NCBI GenBank assembly: GCA_013003715.1
Contig: JABDIN010000007.1
Location: 1 to 64,000 of the forward strand
Direction: 5' to 3'
DNA from: Desulfobacteraceae bacterium
GTDB lineage: Bacteria > Desulfobacterota > Desulfobacteria > Desulfobacterales > Desulfosarcinaceae
DNA: 64,000 bases
The notes under the pieces were generated by a model. It did no database searches. It worked only from the letters and a program-made list of their open reading frames with translations, and was not told the origin of the DNA. Both the position numbers and the translations under genes were made by a program. Position 1 is the stretch's first letter. Each line of letters starts with the position of its first letter. This document shows positions 36,206 through 44,962 of the stretch, in pieces.

Positions 36206-36874
36206 TCATTTTTTGAAAATCGCGTCAAGCCGTTCAAGGTCATTGATGCGATCCCACACACCACCATGCGATCGACCTGACTCATCGCGTTGCTCGACTT
36301 TCTGCCGCCACACTTCCACACGCTTCAGGTATTGTTTGGGGTCTTTGATATCGGTTCGCAACTTGGTGACGTTCAACGCGATAACCTTGAAACCCTCAAG
36401 CTCAAACGGTACATCCCGTATGTGCCCGTCGGCCAGTTCTTCCTTCAGGTCGGAAAAAATGAGGATATATTTTTTCCCGGTACCGACTTCATTAAGATAA
36501 TCGATGGCCTGTAACACCCCGCCTGAAATATCGGTATACTTGCTTTTGGAGACATTTTGAACGAATTCATCAATTTTTTTGATAAACAACCGTTTTTGAT
36601 TGTTCGTGGTGGAGGGACGTTGGTCAAAGGTCATTTTGGCGACAATGTCCTTCTCACTGAAACTGCCGGTATCGATACTGGCCACTGCAAACGTATCACC
36701 CGGCTCCAAGGTACCCAGCAAGTAATTTATAATGGATCTGGCCTTTTTGAGTTCCAGTGCATACGTCCCGGAGGTATCCAACAGAAGAAAGACACCGCGG
36801 TTTCGATTCTCAGTCTGTGAACAACCGGCCAGTAAACAGATGACAACCCCTAACATGATATAAAGCTTTTTCAT
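36206..36874 (-). CDS. Von Willebrand A-domain lipoprotein
   Basis: Start at 36874 (AGGAGAG ribosome binding site) gives a lipoprotein signal MKKLYIMLGVVICLLAGCSQ with the lipobox LAGC and Cys18 as lipidation site. The mature part is a vWA fold with a partial metal-ion-dependent adhesion motif (LLLDTSGTYALE, DTSGT instead of DxSxS) and the typical YILIFSDLKEEL strand. It should sit anchored in a membrane and bind protein. It begins 23 bp after the stop of the coiled-coil membrane protein upstream in the transcript, so the two are probably one unit. Function unknown. Confidence 0.8.
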   Translation of the reverse strand: MKKLYIMLGVVICLLAGCSQTENRNRGVFLLLDTSGTYALELKKARSIINYLLGTLEPGDTFAVASIDTGSFSEKDIVAKMTFDQRPSTTNNQKRLFIKKIDEFVQNVSKSKYTDISGGVLQAIDYLNEVGTGKKYILIFSDLKEELADGHIRDVPFELEGFKVIALNVTKLRTDIKDPKQYLKRVEVWRQKVEQRDESGRSHGGVWDRINDLERLDAIFKK

Positions 36875-36897
36875 TTTGAATTCTCTCCTTTGCCACA

Positions 36898-38364
36898 TCA
36901 TTCCACCTCTTCGACCAACAGGGGAGACTCCTTCAGCTTCGTGGAAGCCGCATCCTGTTTGCCCGGCGTGCCGGTTTGCATCTTTGCGAGAATGACACCT
37001 TCCACCCAGATTGCCGGATAGATGATCATATCATAAACATTGCTGATAAGCCTTCCCATGTAAAATCCAAGGTTCCCGATCAATCGCAGTAAAAAAGCGA
37101 CAAGAAGCAGAAACCCCACCGCGACATAGCCGAGGACGGTTCGGGAGGACGAAATAAACGATTCCAGCGGAATGGCCACAAAAGTAAGGGCAAATGGTAA
37201 AATAAAACCCATGATCATCTGGCCATAGGTCGGTATCATCCTGAACGCCGCTTCGGATTGTTCCACGCCGGCGAGGGTCTGGCGAAGGGCCGCCATATCC
37301 GCGGCAATCCGGTCCCGCATGAATGCCAGGGCGGATTCAACCCCGGCCAGGATAAATAAGATGGAAAAAGTAATCCAGATCATTCGCCGCCGCATCCGGT
37401 CGTCCATGCTGCCGATCACGGGAAACAAACGCGTGATACGAAGGGATTCCATTAAAAACAACCCCATGGTAACTTCAATGAGAATAATGACGAGTCCCGC
37501 CACATCCGATGTTTTAAACGGCCCGATATAATTGCCCCCGCCGACCATTTCCGACATGGGTAAGGCGATAAGATTGAAATTGATCACCGCCCCGCCGAAT
37601 GCGATCAGCAATACCAGGCCGGCGGTAAAAAATTGGGTGAGCGATGATGATGACAGCTTTTGCCCGGCGCCGTCAGTTTCCTGACGTATTTGTCGATGTT
37701 CATCGATGAACAGGTCTATGGTTTTAGCCCGCTTAATCAGATCCGCTAAAAAAAGACTCATTTTCTCGATGTTCTTGTTGAGTGATCTGAAAGAGGGCAT
37801 CATATTGCTCAGGATACCATGCCGCTTGGACACATCTTCCCGGTGTTTTTCAACAGCCGAACGATGCTGATTCTGAAGTGTCTCATTAATGTCTTCAAGC
37901 ATCTTTGCAACCATGCTGTCGCCGGTGGGTTTTATGTCTGCAACCGCCTTGATGACCTTTACCCAATCTGGCAGGGCCTGGGGTATTTCAGCACTGCTGG
38001 TATAGTCCTCTTCCAGTTGAACGATGGTCTCGGTGAGTTGACGCTGGAGCTGTGGGTAGCCGCCCAAATCCCGTTCTATGGCGGTACTCATGCGCTCAAG
38101 TTCCCGATGCAGAGCACGATCCGCACTTTCAAGTCCGGCTGCCATCAGAACGGCTTTATTCCGCTGACGCAATAAACCGGCCGAGCGTGCCACGGCAAAA
38201 GCCGACAACCTCATTGAACTGTGAATTATTTTCGAGAAGGACGCCATGGACCGATGAAACGGCTTTCTCGCAAAATACATGGCCAGAAGCAAGGTAATGA
38301 GACATATCAAAATGCTGAGCTCCTGGTATGGGGTGATATTGAGGATAAAACTGCCGATACTCAT
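36898..38364 (-). CDS. Large membrane protein with central coiled coils, unknown
   Basis: A 488-residue protein with one membrane helix near the N-terminus (about 14-32), a long charged, coiled-coil-prone region (about 75-235, e.g. LHRELERMSTAIERDL and NQHRSAVEKHREDVSKR), then about five hydrophobic helices (245-270, 290-312, 335-355, 393-415, 418-445) and a basic tail. Resembles scaffold or mechanosensitive-type proteins in layout, but no named family is recognised. It is cotranscribed with the downstream vWA lipoprotein, whose start lies 23 bp after its end, so the two may form a membrane complex. No ATP-binding motif seen. Confidence 0.65.
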   Translation of the reverse strand: MSIGSFILNITPYQELSILICLITLLLAMYFARKPFHRSMASFSKIIHSSMRLSAFAVARSAGLLRQRNKAVLMAAGLESADRALHRELERMSTAIERDLGGYPQLQRQLTETIVQLEEDYTSSAEIPQALPDWVKVIKAVADIKPTGDSMVAKMLEDINETLQNQHRSAVEKHREDVSKRHGILSNMMPSFRSLNKNIEKMSLFLADLIKRAKTIDLFIDEHRQIRQETDGAGQKLSSSSLTQFFTAGLVLLIAFGGAVINFNLIALPMSEMVGGGNYIGPFKTSDVAGLVIILIEVTMGLFLMESLRITRLFPVIGSMDDRMRRRMIWITFSILFILAGVESALAFMRDRIAADMAALRQTLAGVEQSEAAFRMIPTYGQMIMGFILPFALTFVAIPLESFISSSRTVLGYVAVGFLLLVAFLLRLIGNLGFYMGRLISNVYDMIIYPAIWVEGVILAKMQTGTPGKQDAASTKLKESPLLVEEVE

Positions 38365-39117
38365 GGGAACCTCACTTTTTTCTATTGGTTATCATCCATC
38401 AGGTCAGAACTGATATCAAAAGACTGTCCTTTTGTCTTTTGCCACCCCGTTGATCGCCCGTCCGGGAAATCTCCAGTGCAAGAAAAATGTTCAGGTGACA
38501 AATTATATCCCAAGGTAATTTAGCAATATACGTGCCTTGCTGTGTTATTACCATGAAAAACACCACGGTCGGCAATCGGATTAATCCCCGATTTAACATA
38601 TTGTTATTATATTAAAAATCGACACCACCCGACTGCACTCCACATATGGCATGGATGGCAAGATTAATATTATCAGGTAAGAAAGTACTAATTTGTATAC
38701 AGACTTATCAATATGTGCAAAATGTGCAAATTACGTACCCGGCGGACATGAATCGTGCGTGAAACTCCTTTGGGGCGACAGCTTTCTATTCAATCGTTTT
38801 TGATGCGGTTCGTCAATACACAATTTCAACTTCCGATATACAATGATTCACCGGTAGGACCCAGGACGCAAATGCCGTTAATTACATCAACCGTCGAATT
38901 CATCCCGCCTACGACATACCGGTATCACCTGCACTCAGGATTGATGCCGAACTCTTCGGGCGCAATGCAGACAGTGTGACGAACCGGACCTGAGATATGA
39001 GATGAGAATAGCAGTGGAAATGAAAGATGAGGTATTCGACCTGCATTTTACCGTCAGGATTGCATCGAAAAACGGAAATTCAAACCGCCATCGCATGAAG
39101 GGACGGAAAGGTATGGA
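38365..39117. other. 750-bp spacer between the membrane protein and aspartokinase
   Basis: No supported gene apart from the remnant at 38763-38993. AT-rich, with the promoter of the minus-strand membrane gene presumably between 38365 and 38600. No consensus sites could be named with confidence. Confidence 0.35.
38763..38993 (+). pseudogene. Possible decayed coding remnant
   Basis: One frame reads protein-like on both sides of an internal TGA at 38844: before it TAFYSIVFDAVRQYTIST, after it NAVNYINRRIHPAYDIPV and ALRIDAELFGRNADSV, then a TGA at 38991. There is no start codon or ribosome binding site. The surrounding 38365-39117 holds no other gene. No family recognised; could be chance. Confidence 0.2.
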
Positions 39118-40470
39118 TCACTCAAACAACTTTTGGTGCAAACGAAGCAACACCTCGTCCGACTGGCTTTCCGAGACAAAAAAAGTAATATTATGAAAAG
39201 AGGCGCCGATGCTGACTGTATAAATCCTGTATGGGGTGAGAATTTCAAAAATGGCGGAAATGAGTTGCGCGTCATGACTCACATTTGATCCTATGACGCA
39301 GATTTTCGCCAGGTCCGGATGGAGATCGACATGCGCGATTTTTGACAGGTTTTTGAACAGGCGCCGGGAATAATCCGAGGCGGCGATGGAGCTGGTGAAG
39401 GATATTTCAGAAGTGGCACAAACATCCACGGAGATATTATGCTGCACAAACACTTGACTGCACCGCTGGATAAATCCGAAAGCATGGAGCATTTCCGGAG
39501 TTTGTAAATGAATGAGCATTTGCCCCTTGACACACTGCACCCCTTTCAAACCCCGCCGGCTGTCCGCAGTAATCAATGTGCCCGGTGCTGAAGGATTGAA
39601 GGTGTTCTTGATATAGACCGGGATGGCTTTTCGAACAGCGGCTGTTATGGTTTTCGGATGGAGAACCTTTGCCCCGCTGTTGGCCATTTCGGCCATTACA
39701 TCGATGTTCATCTTCGGCCAGAGTTTGACAGTGGATATCAGTCTGGGGTCCGCGGACATCACACCATCCACATCCGTCCAGATTTGGATCTGATCCGCAT
39801 CCATACTGATCCCCACCAAAGAGGCGGTAAAATCGCTGCCTCCCCGCCCCAGCAAGGTCGTATCACCGTGGGTGTCTTTACCGATAAATCCCATGACCAC
39901 GGGGACAAAACCATCCTTGATCGATGGCAGGAGAATACGCCGGCAGCTTTCACGTGTTCGCCTCATATCCACTTCGGCTTCCAGGTACTCACTATTGGTA
40001 CGGATAATCCTCCGCCCATGGACCTGGAGGCTGCTCATACCGCTGTTAATAAGAGCATACCTCATGATCTGGCTGGACAACATCTCACCGAAGGAACATA
40101 TAAAAGCATATGTCTTTTTCGTCAGTTCACCGACATAGCTGATGCCCGTCAGAACGTATCGCAGTTTCTTCAAGGACGGCGAGAACTCTTTTTCCCAGAT
40201 CAGTTGGAATTCCCGGGGGCTTACAAATGCCTGTAAAATCGTTTTGTGTGTTTCCTCAAGCCGGTTCAGACGACCCGCAATCAAACGCTGTTTCTGTTTT
40301 TTCGCCAGATCCACCAATCCGATCAAATCATCCGTCACGCCGCCGACGGCCGAAACCACCACGATCGGGTGCCGATGCCGGGTCTCCTTTTTCACGATGC
40401 GGACACTCCGGTCGAAAGCCTCAACTGAACCAACGGAAGTACCACCAAATTTCAATATTGACATTTTCAT
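39118..40470 (-). CDS. lysC: Aspartate kinase
   Basis: A 450-residue aspartokinase (aspartate + ATP gives aspartyl-4-phosphate), the first step to lysine, methionine and threonine. The amino acid kinase core is marked by KFGGTSVGS at 7-15, GFIGKDTHGDTTLLGRGGSD and the segment WTDVDGVMSADPR. Two C-terminal ACT-like regions (around LIHLQTPEMLHAFGF and AKICVIGSNVSH) would bind feedback inhibitors. The length fits the monofunctional LysC/ThrA-type kinase III. It is alone here, away from other lysine genes. Which amino acid inhibits it is not evident from sequence. Confidence 0.93.
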   Translation of the reverse strand: MKMSILKFGGTSVGSVEAFDRSVRIVKKETRHRHPIVVVSAVGGVTDDLIGLVDLAKKQKQRLIAGRLNRLEETHKTILQAFVSPREFQLIWEKEFSPSLKKLRYVLTGISYVGELTKKTYAFICSFGEMLSSQIMRYALINSGMSSLQVHGRRIIRTNSEYLEAEVDMRRTRESCRRILLPSIKDGFVPVVMGFIGKDTHGDTTLLGRGGSDFTASLVGISMDADQIQIWTDVDGVMSADPRLISTVKLWPKMNIDVMAEMANSGAKVLHPKTITAAVRKAIPVYIKNTFNPSAPGTLITADSRRGLKGVQCVKGQMLIHLQTPEMLHAFGFIQRCSQVFVQHNISVDVCATSEISFTSSIAASDYSRRLFKNLSKIAHVDLHPDLAKICVIGSNVSHDAQLISAIFEILTPYRIYTVSIGASFHNITFFVSESQSDEVLLRLHQKLFE

Positions 40471-40721
40471 TATGGTTAATTTTACCGTCTGAATTATTTA
40501 AATGGGACAATACGTCTACAAGAGTTATAGTTCCATTATTACAATTAGATACCACATAAATGATTTCAATATAAAATAAATAATCTGATGTCAATTTCTT
40601 ATTTTACTATTTCACCCCTGATACGAAAACAGTCCATCACATTGACTTTAAGGAAAAGGACAGGCAAAGGTGGATTGCGCGGTTCAAACAGGCCAACCCC
40701 AACGGCGGGAAGAACTTATCC

Positions 40722-41507
40722 ATGAATGTAAAAACCATCAGTTCCCATCAAACCACACAGGTCTTACTTCCCATAATCGAGCTTGGCAGGGGATGGCTGG
40801 TGGTGGATAAACCACAGGGTATCAGTGTTCACAACGATCCCGGCAAAGATCTTATCTCCATACTCAATCGCAGGGTGGCCGCAGACAGGCAGCTCGCCAC
40901 GAGCTTGGATTGTGATCCGGAATTCAAGGTCAATGCGGTGCATCGATTGGATAGGGAAACCAGCGGGGTTATATTGCTGGCCTGCCGCCCCGAGGTGTTT
41001 GCCCACCTGTCCACGGCATTCCGGAGGAGGCTTGTCCGCAAGCGATATGTCGCTGTGGTTCACGGCCAAATGCCGGCATCGGAAAAGGAAAACGGCTTTC
41101 AGATGTGGGAATGGGAATTGACCCGCTCGGCGGGCGGACGACATAATCCGGCAGGAAAGGGTAAACGGATGGCATGCCGCACCCGTTTCCGGGTGATCAA
41201 CCACAGCGGCCACTACACCATGATCGCGTGTGAGCCGCTGACCGGGCGCAAACACCAGATACGACGGCACGCCAAGATCGCAGGTCATGCCGTCGTCGGT
41301 GACGTGCGATACGGCTCTAAACGATCCATCCGCCACCTGATACGCACACGCGGCACCTGCAACCTCTGTCTCCATGCCCAGTCGCTGGAGTTCATCCCAC
41401 CGGACCGCAGTCAACCCGTTTGCACACGTGCCGAAACACCGGAAACAATGTTGCGTTTGTTCAGCGACGATACAACGAACACGGGTGACTATGACCGTCA
41501 GCCGTGA
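40722..41507 (+). CDS. RluA-family pseudouridine synthase
   Basis: A 261-residue pseudouridine synthase with the RluA motif NAVHRLDRETSG (catalytic Asp77) and the conserved LTGRKHQIRRH and HAVVGDVRYG. It isomerises a uridine in rRNA or tRNA; the target cannot be told. No S4 RNA-binding domain is present. The ATG has no clear ribosome binding site. The same frame stays open upstream (about 40605-40721) without a start codon and reads protein-like (KEKDRQRWIARFKQANPNGG), so the true start or an upstream frameshift should be considered. Convergent with the EamA gene, one base apart. Confidence 0.88.
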   Translation: MNVKTISSHQTTQVLLPIIELGRGWLVVDKPQGISVHNDPGKDLISILNRRVAADRQLATSLDCDPEFKVNAVHRLDRETSGVILLACRPEVFAHLSTAFRRRLVRKRYVAVVHGQMPASEKENGFQMWEWELTRSAGGRHNPAGKGKRMACRTRFRVINHSGHYTMIACEPLTGRKHQIRRHAKIAGHAVVGDVRYGSKRSIRHLIRTRGTCNLCLHAQSLEFIPPDRSQPVCTRAETPETMLRLFSDDTTNTGDYDRQP

Positions 41508-41508
41508 A

Positions 41509-42459
41509 CTAAGCCGATGCTTCGCAGGCCGGTTCTAAACAAGGCCCATTCTCTGATACCGAGTTCTGGTTTACGGTGATTTTGACAATCGCAAACAACA
41601 TGACGCTTGCACTGACCCATTGAATCGGGCTGAGGACGTTACCATTGAACACATAGTCGAAGAAAATACTTGAAATGGGGAAGCATAATTCACAAATTGT
41701 CGAAACACTGGCGGAAATATGTCTCAGCGCATAATAATAGAGCAAAATCGCTCCACTGCCCGTGGTCAGTCCGATGATCACAAAAAAGGTCCAATTTGTC
41801 GGTGTTGTGACGGACAACTGACTATACTTCCCGTTTATCAGCACCATTGCCAGCATCAGAACCGATGTTATGCCGTAGCGAAAAAAGAGCGCGGTCTGAA
41901 ACGGAACTTTAAACAAAACCCTTTTCCCAAACACAGTGGCACTACCGAATGAAAAGGCGGCGAGCAAGGCATACAAAGCGGCGGGCAGCATCTTGCCGCC
42001 GTGTACGATTTCTGGCACATGGAATTGAAAGGTCAGGAAATACCCGCCACAGATCGCCACGGATGCCCACAGGATAAAATTCTTGCCGATCCGTTCCTTT
42101 AACAAAATGCCGGCGAGCAGGATGGCGAATACCGGTTGAAGTTTATTCAACAGGGCCACAACGGTTAAATGTTTGAATTCCACGAGAAACAGCGCCTTCA
42201 CAATGGACAGTGTCCCCAGCGCCCCGCCAAACAAGGCGATTAGAAAGAAAAACAGCAAGTCGCTTCGGCTCATTCGGCCAATCCATTTGTATTCTTTGTA
42301 TAAAATCAGATTCATGCCTAAAAATGGAAGCGCATGCAGTATAAATACCACGTAGCTGACATCCAGGTTATAGAGCCGGGGTGTCAAAACCACCCCGTCA
42401 AATCCCCACATCGCCGCCGAGACACAGACCAGAAATGCACTCAAATATTTTGTGTTCAT
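41509..42459 (-). CDS. EamA/DMT-family transporter under an FMN riboswitch (candidate flavin transporter)
   Basis: A 316-residue drug/metabolite transporter protein with about ten membrane helices in two EamA repeats. Its mRNA leader contains an FMN riboswitch (42738-42852) and an internal terminator (42513-42544), so expression should fall when flavin is plentiful. Riboflavin importers of the EamA fold (RibN) are controlled this way in other proteobacteria, which makes flavin uptake the best hypothesis; sequence alone does not show the substrate. The C-terminus carries CLEPACEAS. Ribosome binding site AGGTAAGG is unusual but close to GAGG. Confidence 0.8.
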   Translation of the reverse strand: MNTKYLSAFLVCVSAAMWGFDGVVLTPRLYNLDVSYVVFILHALPFLGMNLILYKEYKWIGRMSRSDLLFFFLIALFGGALGTLSIVKALFLVEFKHLTVVALLNKLQPVFAILLAGILLKERIGKNFILWASVAICGGYFLTFQFHVPEIVHGGKMLPAALYALLAAFSFGSATVFGKRVLFKVPFQTALFFRYGITSVLMLAMVLINGKYSQLSVTTPTNWTFFVIIGLTTGSGAILLYYYALRHISASVSTICELCFPISSIFFDYVFNGNVLSPIQWVSASVMLFAIVKITVNQNSVSENGPCLEPACEASA

Positions 42460-42512
42460 CCTTACCTCGCTTTACCCCGCACCCTGAAATTCAGGACACG
42501 GGCATATCCAAT

Positions 42513-42544
42513 AAAAAAAGCCCCGCACATGGTGAGGGGCTTTT
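42513..42544 (-). terminator. Riboswitch-controlled terminator
   Basis: On the minus strand AAAAGCCCC-TCACCATGTGC-GGGGCTTTTTTT: a nine-bp stem and U-tract placed between the FMN aptamer and the transporter start, the expected expression platform. Confidence 0.85.
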
Positions 42545-42737
42545 GGTCTTCGGGAATACCCGTGTCAAAACAGTCTGTGCCATCTGTGTCCCCGCATAGG
42601 GTTCAGACAACAAAAGCAACGGCACTGACCGCTCTGATGGCAGTGGTAATTCGATACAGTCCCGGCAGTCAACCGGACGGAACCACAAACCGCGTCAACT
42701 CAACGGACTGGAAACACTTCCATCACAGGTACATTAA

Positions 42738-42852
42738 ATCTTTATCCCATCCAGACTATAACTGTCGGTACCGGATTTACACCGGTTCCTGCCGAATACT
42801 CGGCTCACGGACTTTAACCGCCGGTCGGGAATTACACCCAGCCCCTAAAGAT
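42738..42852 (-). ncRNA. FMN riboswitch aptamer (RFN element)
   Basis: Read on the minus strand: GGGGCTGGGTGTAATTCCCG, then ACCGGCGGTTAAAGTCCGTG, AGCCG, GGAACCGGTGTAAATCCGGT, ACCGACAGTTATAGTCTGGAT and GGGAT. These are all conserved RFN blocks in order, and the closing P1 stem ATCTTTA/TAAAGAT is perfect. It senses flavin mononucleotide and acts on the terminator 190 bp downstream. Confidence 0.95.
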
Positions 42853-42879
42853 CTAATGCGCATATCAATTTATCGACGG

Positions 42880-42909
42880 ATTGTATGGGGATATGGATTT
42901 AGATGTCAA
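42880..42909 (-). promoter_or_regulatory. Promoter of the FMN-riboswitch transcript
   Basis: Minus-strand TTGACA (42909-42904), an 18-bp spacer and TACAAT (42885-42880), ending 27 bp before the aptamer. Confidence 0.6.
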
Positions 42910-43018
42910 GAAAATTCAAATGAGATGGACTGAACGCCCGCATTCTTACAGAATAGTTCAAACGATTGACCTCAAGATTGCCCAGGGGACGTAAATCACC
43001 CTTTAAGATCATCATAAA

Positions 43019-43318
43019 TTACGTGGAATTCTTTGGACCAATGATTGTAGTGGGTTTGTATTCAATTATCCTGGTTTCGCTTGCCGCCGGGGATCGCGGT
43101 GAAGTGGAGGCGGCGGCAATCTGAGTGGTGGAGTGGAGATGTTCGATATTTTCCTGGTACTTTCGTCTGGCTATGCTGGAAATCGTCACCTTGTCGATTA
43201 TACCGAATGGGTGCGATTGGACGTTTCGTTCGCTGAACTTGCGGGATCTGTGGACCGGGTGTACGGGTCTGACATAACCCGTTGCAGGGGGCAACGTTAT
43301 GAGCTTACCAATACCCAA
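43019..43318 (-). CDS. Small hypothetical protein, 99 aa
   Basis: TTG start at 43318 preceded by AGGA eight bases upstream. The Arg/Ser-rich product has a helix-like middle (DKVTISSIARRKYQENIEHL) and ends EYKPTTIIGPKNST. The DKVTISSxARxKY pattern recalls short deltaproteobacterial proteins related in style to anti-sigma FlgM-like or DUF peptides, but no assignment is possible. Codon usage is like the neighbours. The other frames here look worse. Confidence 0.45.
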   Translation of the reverse strand: MGIGKLITLPPATGYVRPVHPVHRSRKFSERNVQSHPFGIIDKVTISSIARRKYQENIEHLHSTTQIAAASTSPRSPAASETRIIEYKPTTIIGPKNST

Positions 43319-43742
43319 TGGAAAAGTCCTTTAGTGAAATATGGTGGTGATTGCTTCCGGCCGGAGCGATGATTGATGCTGGATTACATAACAACATAAT
43401 TGGAATATGGCAACTCCCGAGTTTGGATATCCGCACCCGAATCAAGTTTTTCCATCTGAAACCCCGGCATGAAAAACCGAACACCGAAGGCCTTCGAAAG
43501 GTGTTTCCCGGCCATTAGCTTTTGCATATAAAAACAAAATGTATTAGAAGTCATCTCAAAAAAGTCTATTTGCTTAATATTGCAGCTGCAAGTGAGCCAT
43601 CTTAAAACAGGCATAAAACGGTCTATAATCAGAATTATCGGCTCTCTAAAAATAGCCAATCCTATGAGAATTTTTTTTTTGAGATACCTTGTAATGAACG
43701 ATTGTCTTTTTATAACATAATGAAAAAGGAGCTTTTCGCAAG
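43319..43742. other. AT-rich spacer with an 11-bp inverted repeat 110 bp apart
   Basis: ATCTCAAAAAA (43553-43563) and TTTTTTGAGAT (43675-43685) flank about 110 bp. The spacing and A/T-run would suit a tiny mobile-element remnant or a terminator-like fold. The minus-strand frame 43384-43809 spans it but lacks a ribosome binding site and is not called. AAGGAG near 43727 serves the next gene. Confidence 0.35.
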
Positions 43743-44084
43743 ATGACCCCATATGAATTGGCAAAAATGATCCATCGGGATATCTCACCGATTGCCCCGC
43801 GGCTGTCATCAGCCATTAACCGGGCATTAATCGAAATCGGAGAAGGATCCGCACTGGTGGGCCTGGGACCCGGTACCCATGAAAACGATGCCGTATCATT
43901 CCAGGAGTTCGAGGAAATCGCTTTGAAAGACAGCGACGGTGCCGACATCCTGTCCAAGATTAACGAGGTGATCTCTTCATTGGAAAAAAAATCGTCGTGG
44001 CGGGTCATTGTCGATAAAAAGCCAGGCCGGTCCGGGAAAGCCCTTGAATTGCTTTATACCTTGATACGGTCGAAAGCGTTTTAG
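43743..44084 (+). CDS. Hypothetical protein, 113 aa
   Basis: ATG at 43743 follows AAGGAG at a long 12-base spacing. Product is soluble and mixed in charge, with an amphipathic helical core (SSAINRALIEIGEGSALVGL ... SKINEVISSLEKKSSW). No family recognised. Several hairpins follow directly, suggesting the transcript ends at 44085-44233. Confidence 0.5.
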   Translation: MTPYELAKMIHRDISPIAPRLSSAINRALIEIGEGSALVGLGPGTHENDAVSFQEFEEIALKDSDGADILSKINEVISSLEKKSSWRVIVDKKPGRSGKALELLYTLIRSKAF

Positions 44085-44290
44085 GCCCGTCGCCCGGACC
44101 GAAGGATATCCGGTTCGGCGGCGGGCATCCGCTCAAAAGGATACGGGGCAACCCGAAGGTTGCCCCGTAAATAAAGGAAGTAAATATAAAAAATGAATAG
44201 GATTTAACAGAGGCTCCCCCCGAGAAGCCTCTGGATCTAATATCGGCCGATGAGGGGCTTACTTTAGCCTTAGCTTCGTCTCCTGAGCCT
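44085..44290. terminator. Cluster of three stem-loops, probable convergent terminator region
   Basis: Three stems lie in 206 bp: GCCCG...GCGGGC (44085-44126), ACGGGGCAACC-CGAA-GGTTGCCCCGT (44143-44168, perfect 11 bp) and CAGAGGCT...AGCCTCTG (44208-44233). A fourth, weaker pairing lies near 44248-44290. Genes converge on it from both sides. T-tracts are weak, so not all need to terminate. Confidence 0.6.
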
Positions 44291-44295
44291 CCCCG

Positions 44296-44673
44296 TCAAT
44301 GCATTTGATGCACTTCTTTATTTTCCCTCAATATCTTCAATATCTTTTCTGCCACTTTTAATTCGTCCGGCAGCAACAGTCCCGCGGATATCCATCTTTC
44401 AATGGCTTCACCGGGGATGGTCAATCCCCGGGCATAGTTTTCCAGGTCGCCCTGCCATGCAAAATCGACTTCCTGATCCATGGAAACTTCAGGTATGACC
44501 GTATGCGGCGATTCTACCTGGAAATCAATGTTATCATTCATGCTATCATGGAAAGAGATTTTTTCCCGGACAACTTTTTCCAAAGGATCATTTTGAATTC
44601 CGACATTGTCGTATGTCCCTTTCATCGAGAAATGCCGGACGAAAAATCGCCTTAATCTGTTGATGGCCATCAT
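44296..44673 (-). CDS. Hypothetical protein, 125 aa
   Basis: Reads MMAINRLRRFFVRHFSMKGT at the start and a clearly helical, protein-like end (GEAIERWISAGLLLPDELKV, AEKILKILRENKEVHQMH). The ribosome binding site is weak at both the first ATG and the inner Met17. A plus-strand frame (44606-44887) overlaps it but lacks a ribosome binding site. Function unknown. Confidence 0.45.
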   Translation of the reverse strand: MMAINRLRRFFVRHFSMKGTYDNVGIQNDPLEKVVREKISFHDSMNDNIDFQVESPHTVIPEVSMDQEVDFAWQGDLENYARGLTIPGEAIERWISAGLLLPDELKVAEKILKILRENKEVHQMH

Positions 44674-44962
44674 AGTTGTAAAACCCCTGTATTATTATAT
44701 ATTTTTCATTTTTGACCGGGTGATCATACCCATAAGGGTAATCATATCCCGCATGGGCCGCAAGCAGCGCCCGCGTAATCAGGGTCTGAACGCTCAGATC
44801 ATCAGTGAAAAAGAGATTGACTCAGAAGTTACGGATGGTGAAACGAAAGGAGAAGGAGGCACCGATCAATTTTCGTCCAACCTATAATCTATAACGCTTC
44901 GGACCTTGACAAATACGTGATCATATTATCGGCCTGATCCGGGCGGATCGTTAGTTTTTTTG

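Noticed and set aside
42334-42933. Plus-strand 199-codon frame
   Set aside because: It is the reverse complement of the FMN riboswitch and its terminator, so it is explained by RNA structure.
43384-43809. Minus-strand 141-codon frame
   Set aside because: Crosses an inverted repeat and the start of the plus-strand gene at 43743; no ribosome binding site; Cys/Phe-rich composition.
44606-44887. Plus-strand 93-codon frame with a hydrophilic end
   Set aside because: Overlaps the start of 44296-44673 on the other strand and lacks a ribosome binding site, although its last 44 codons look moderately protein-like.
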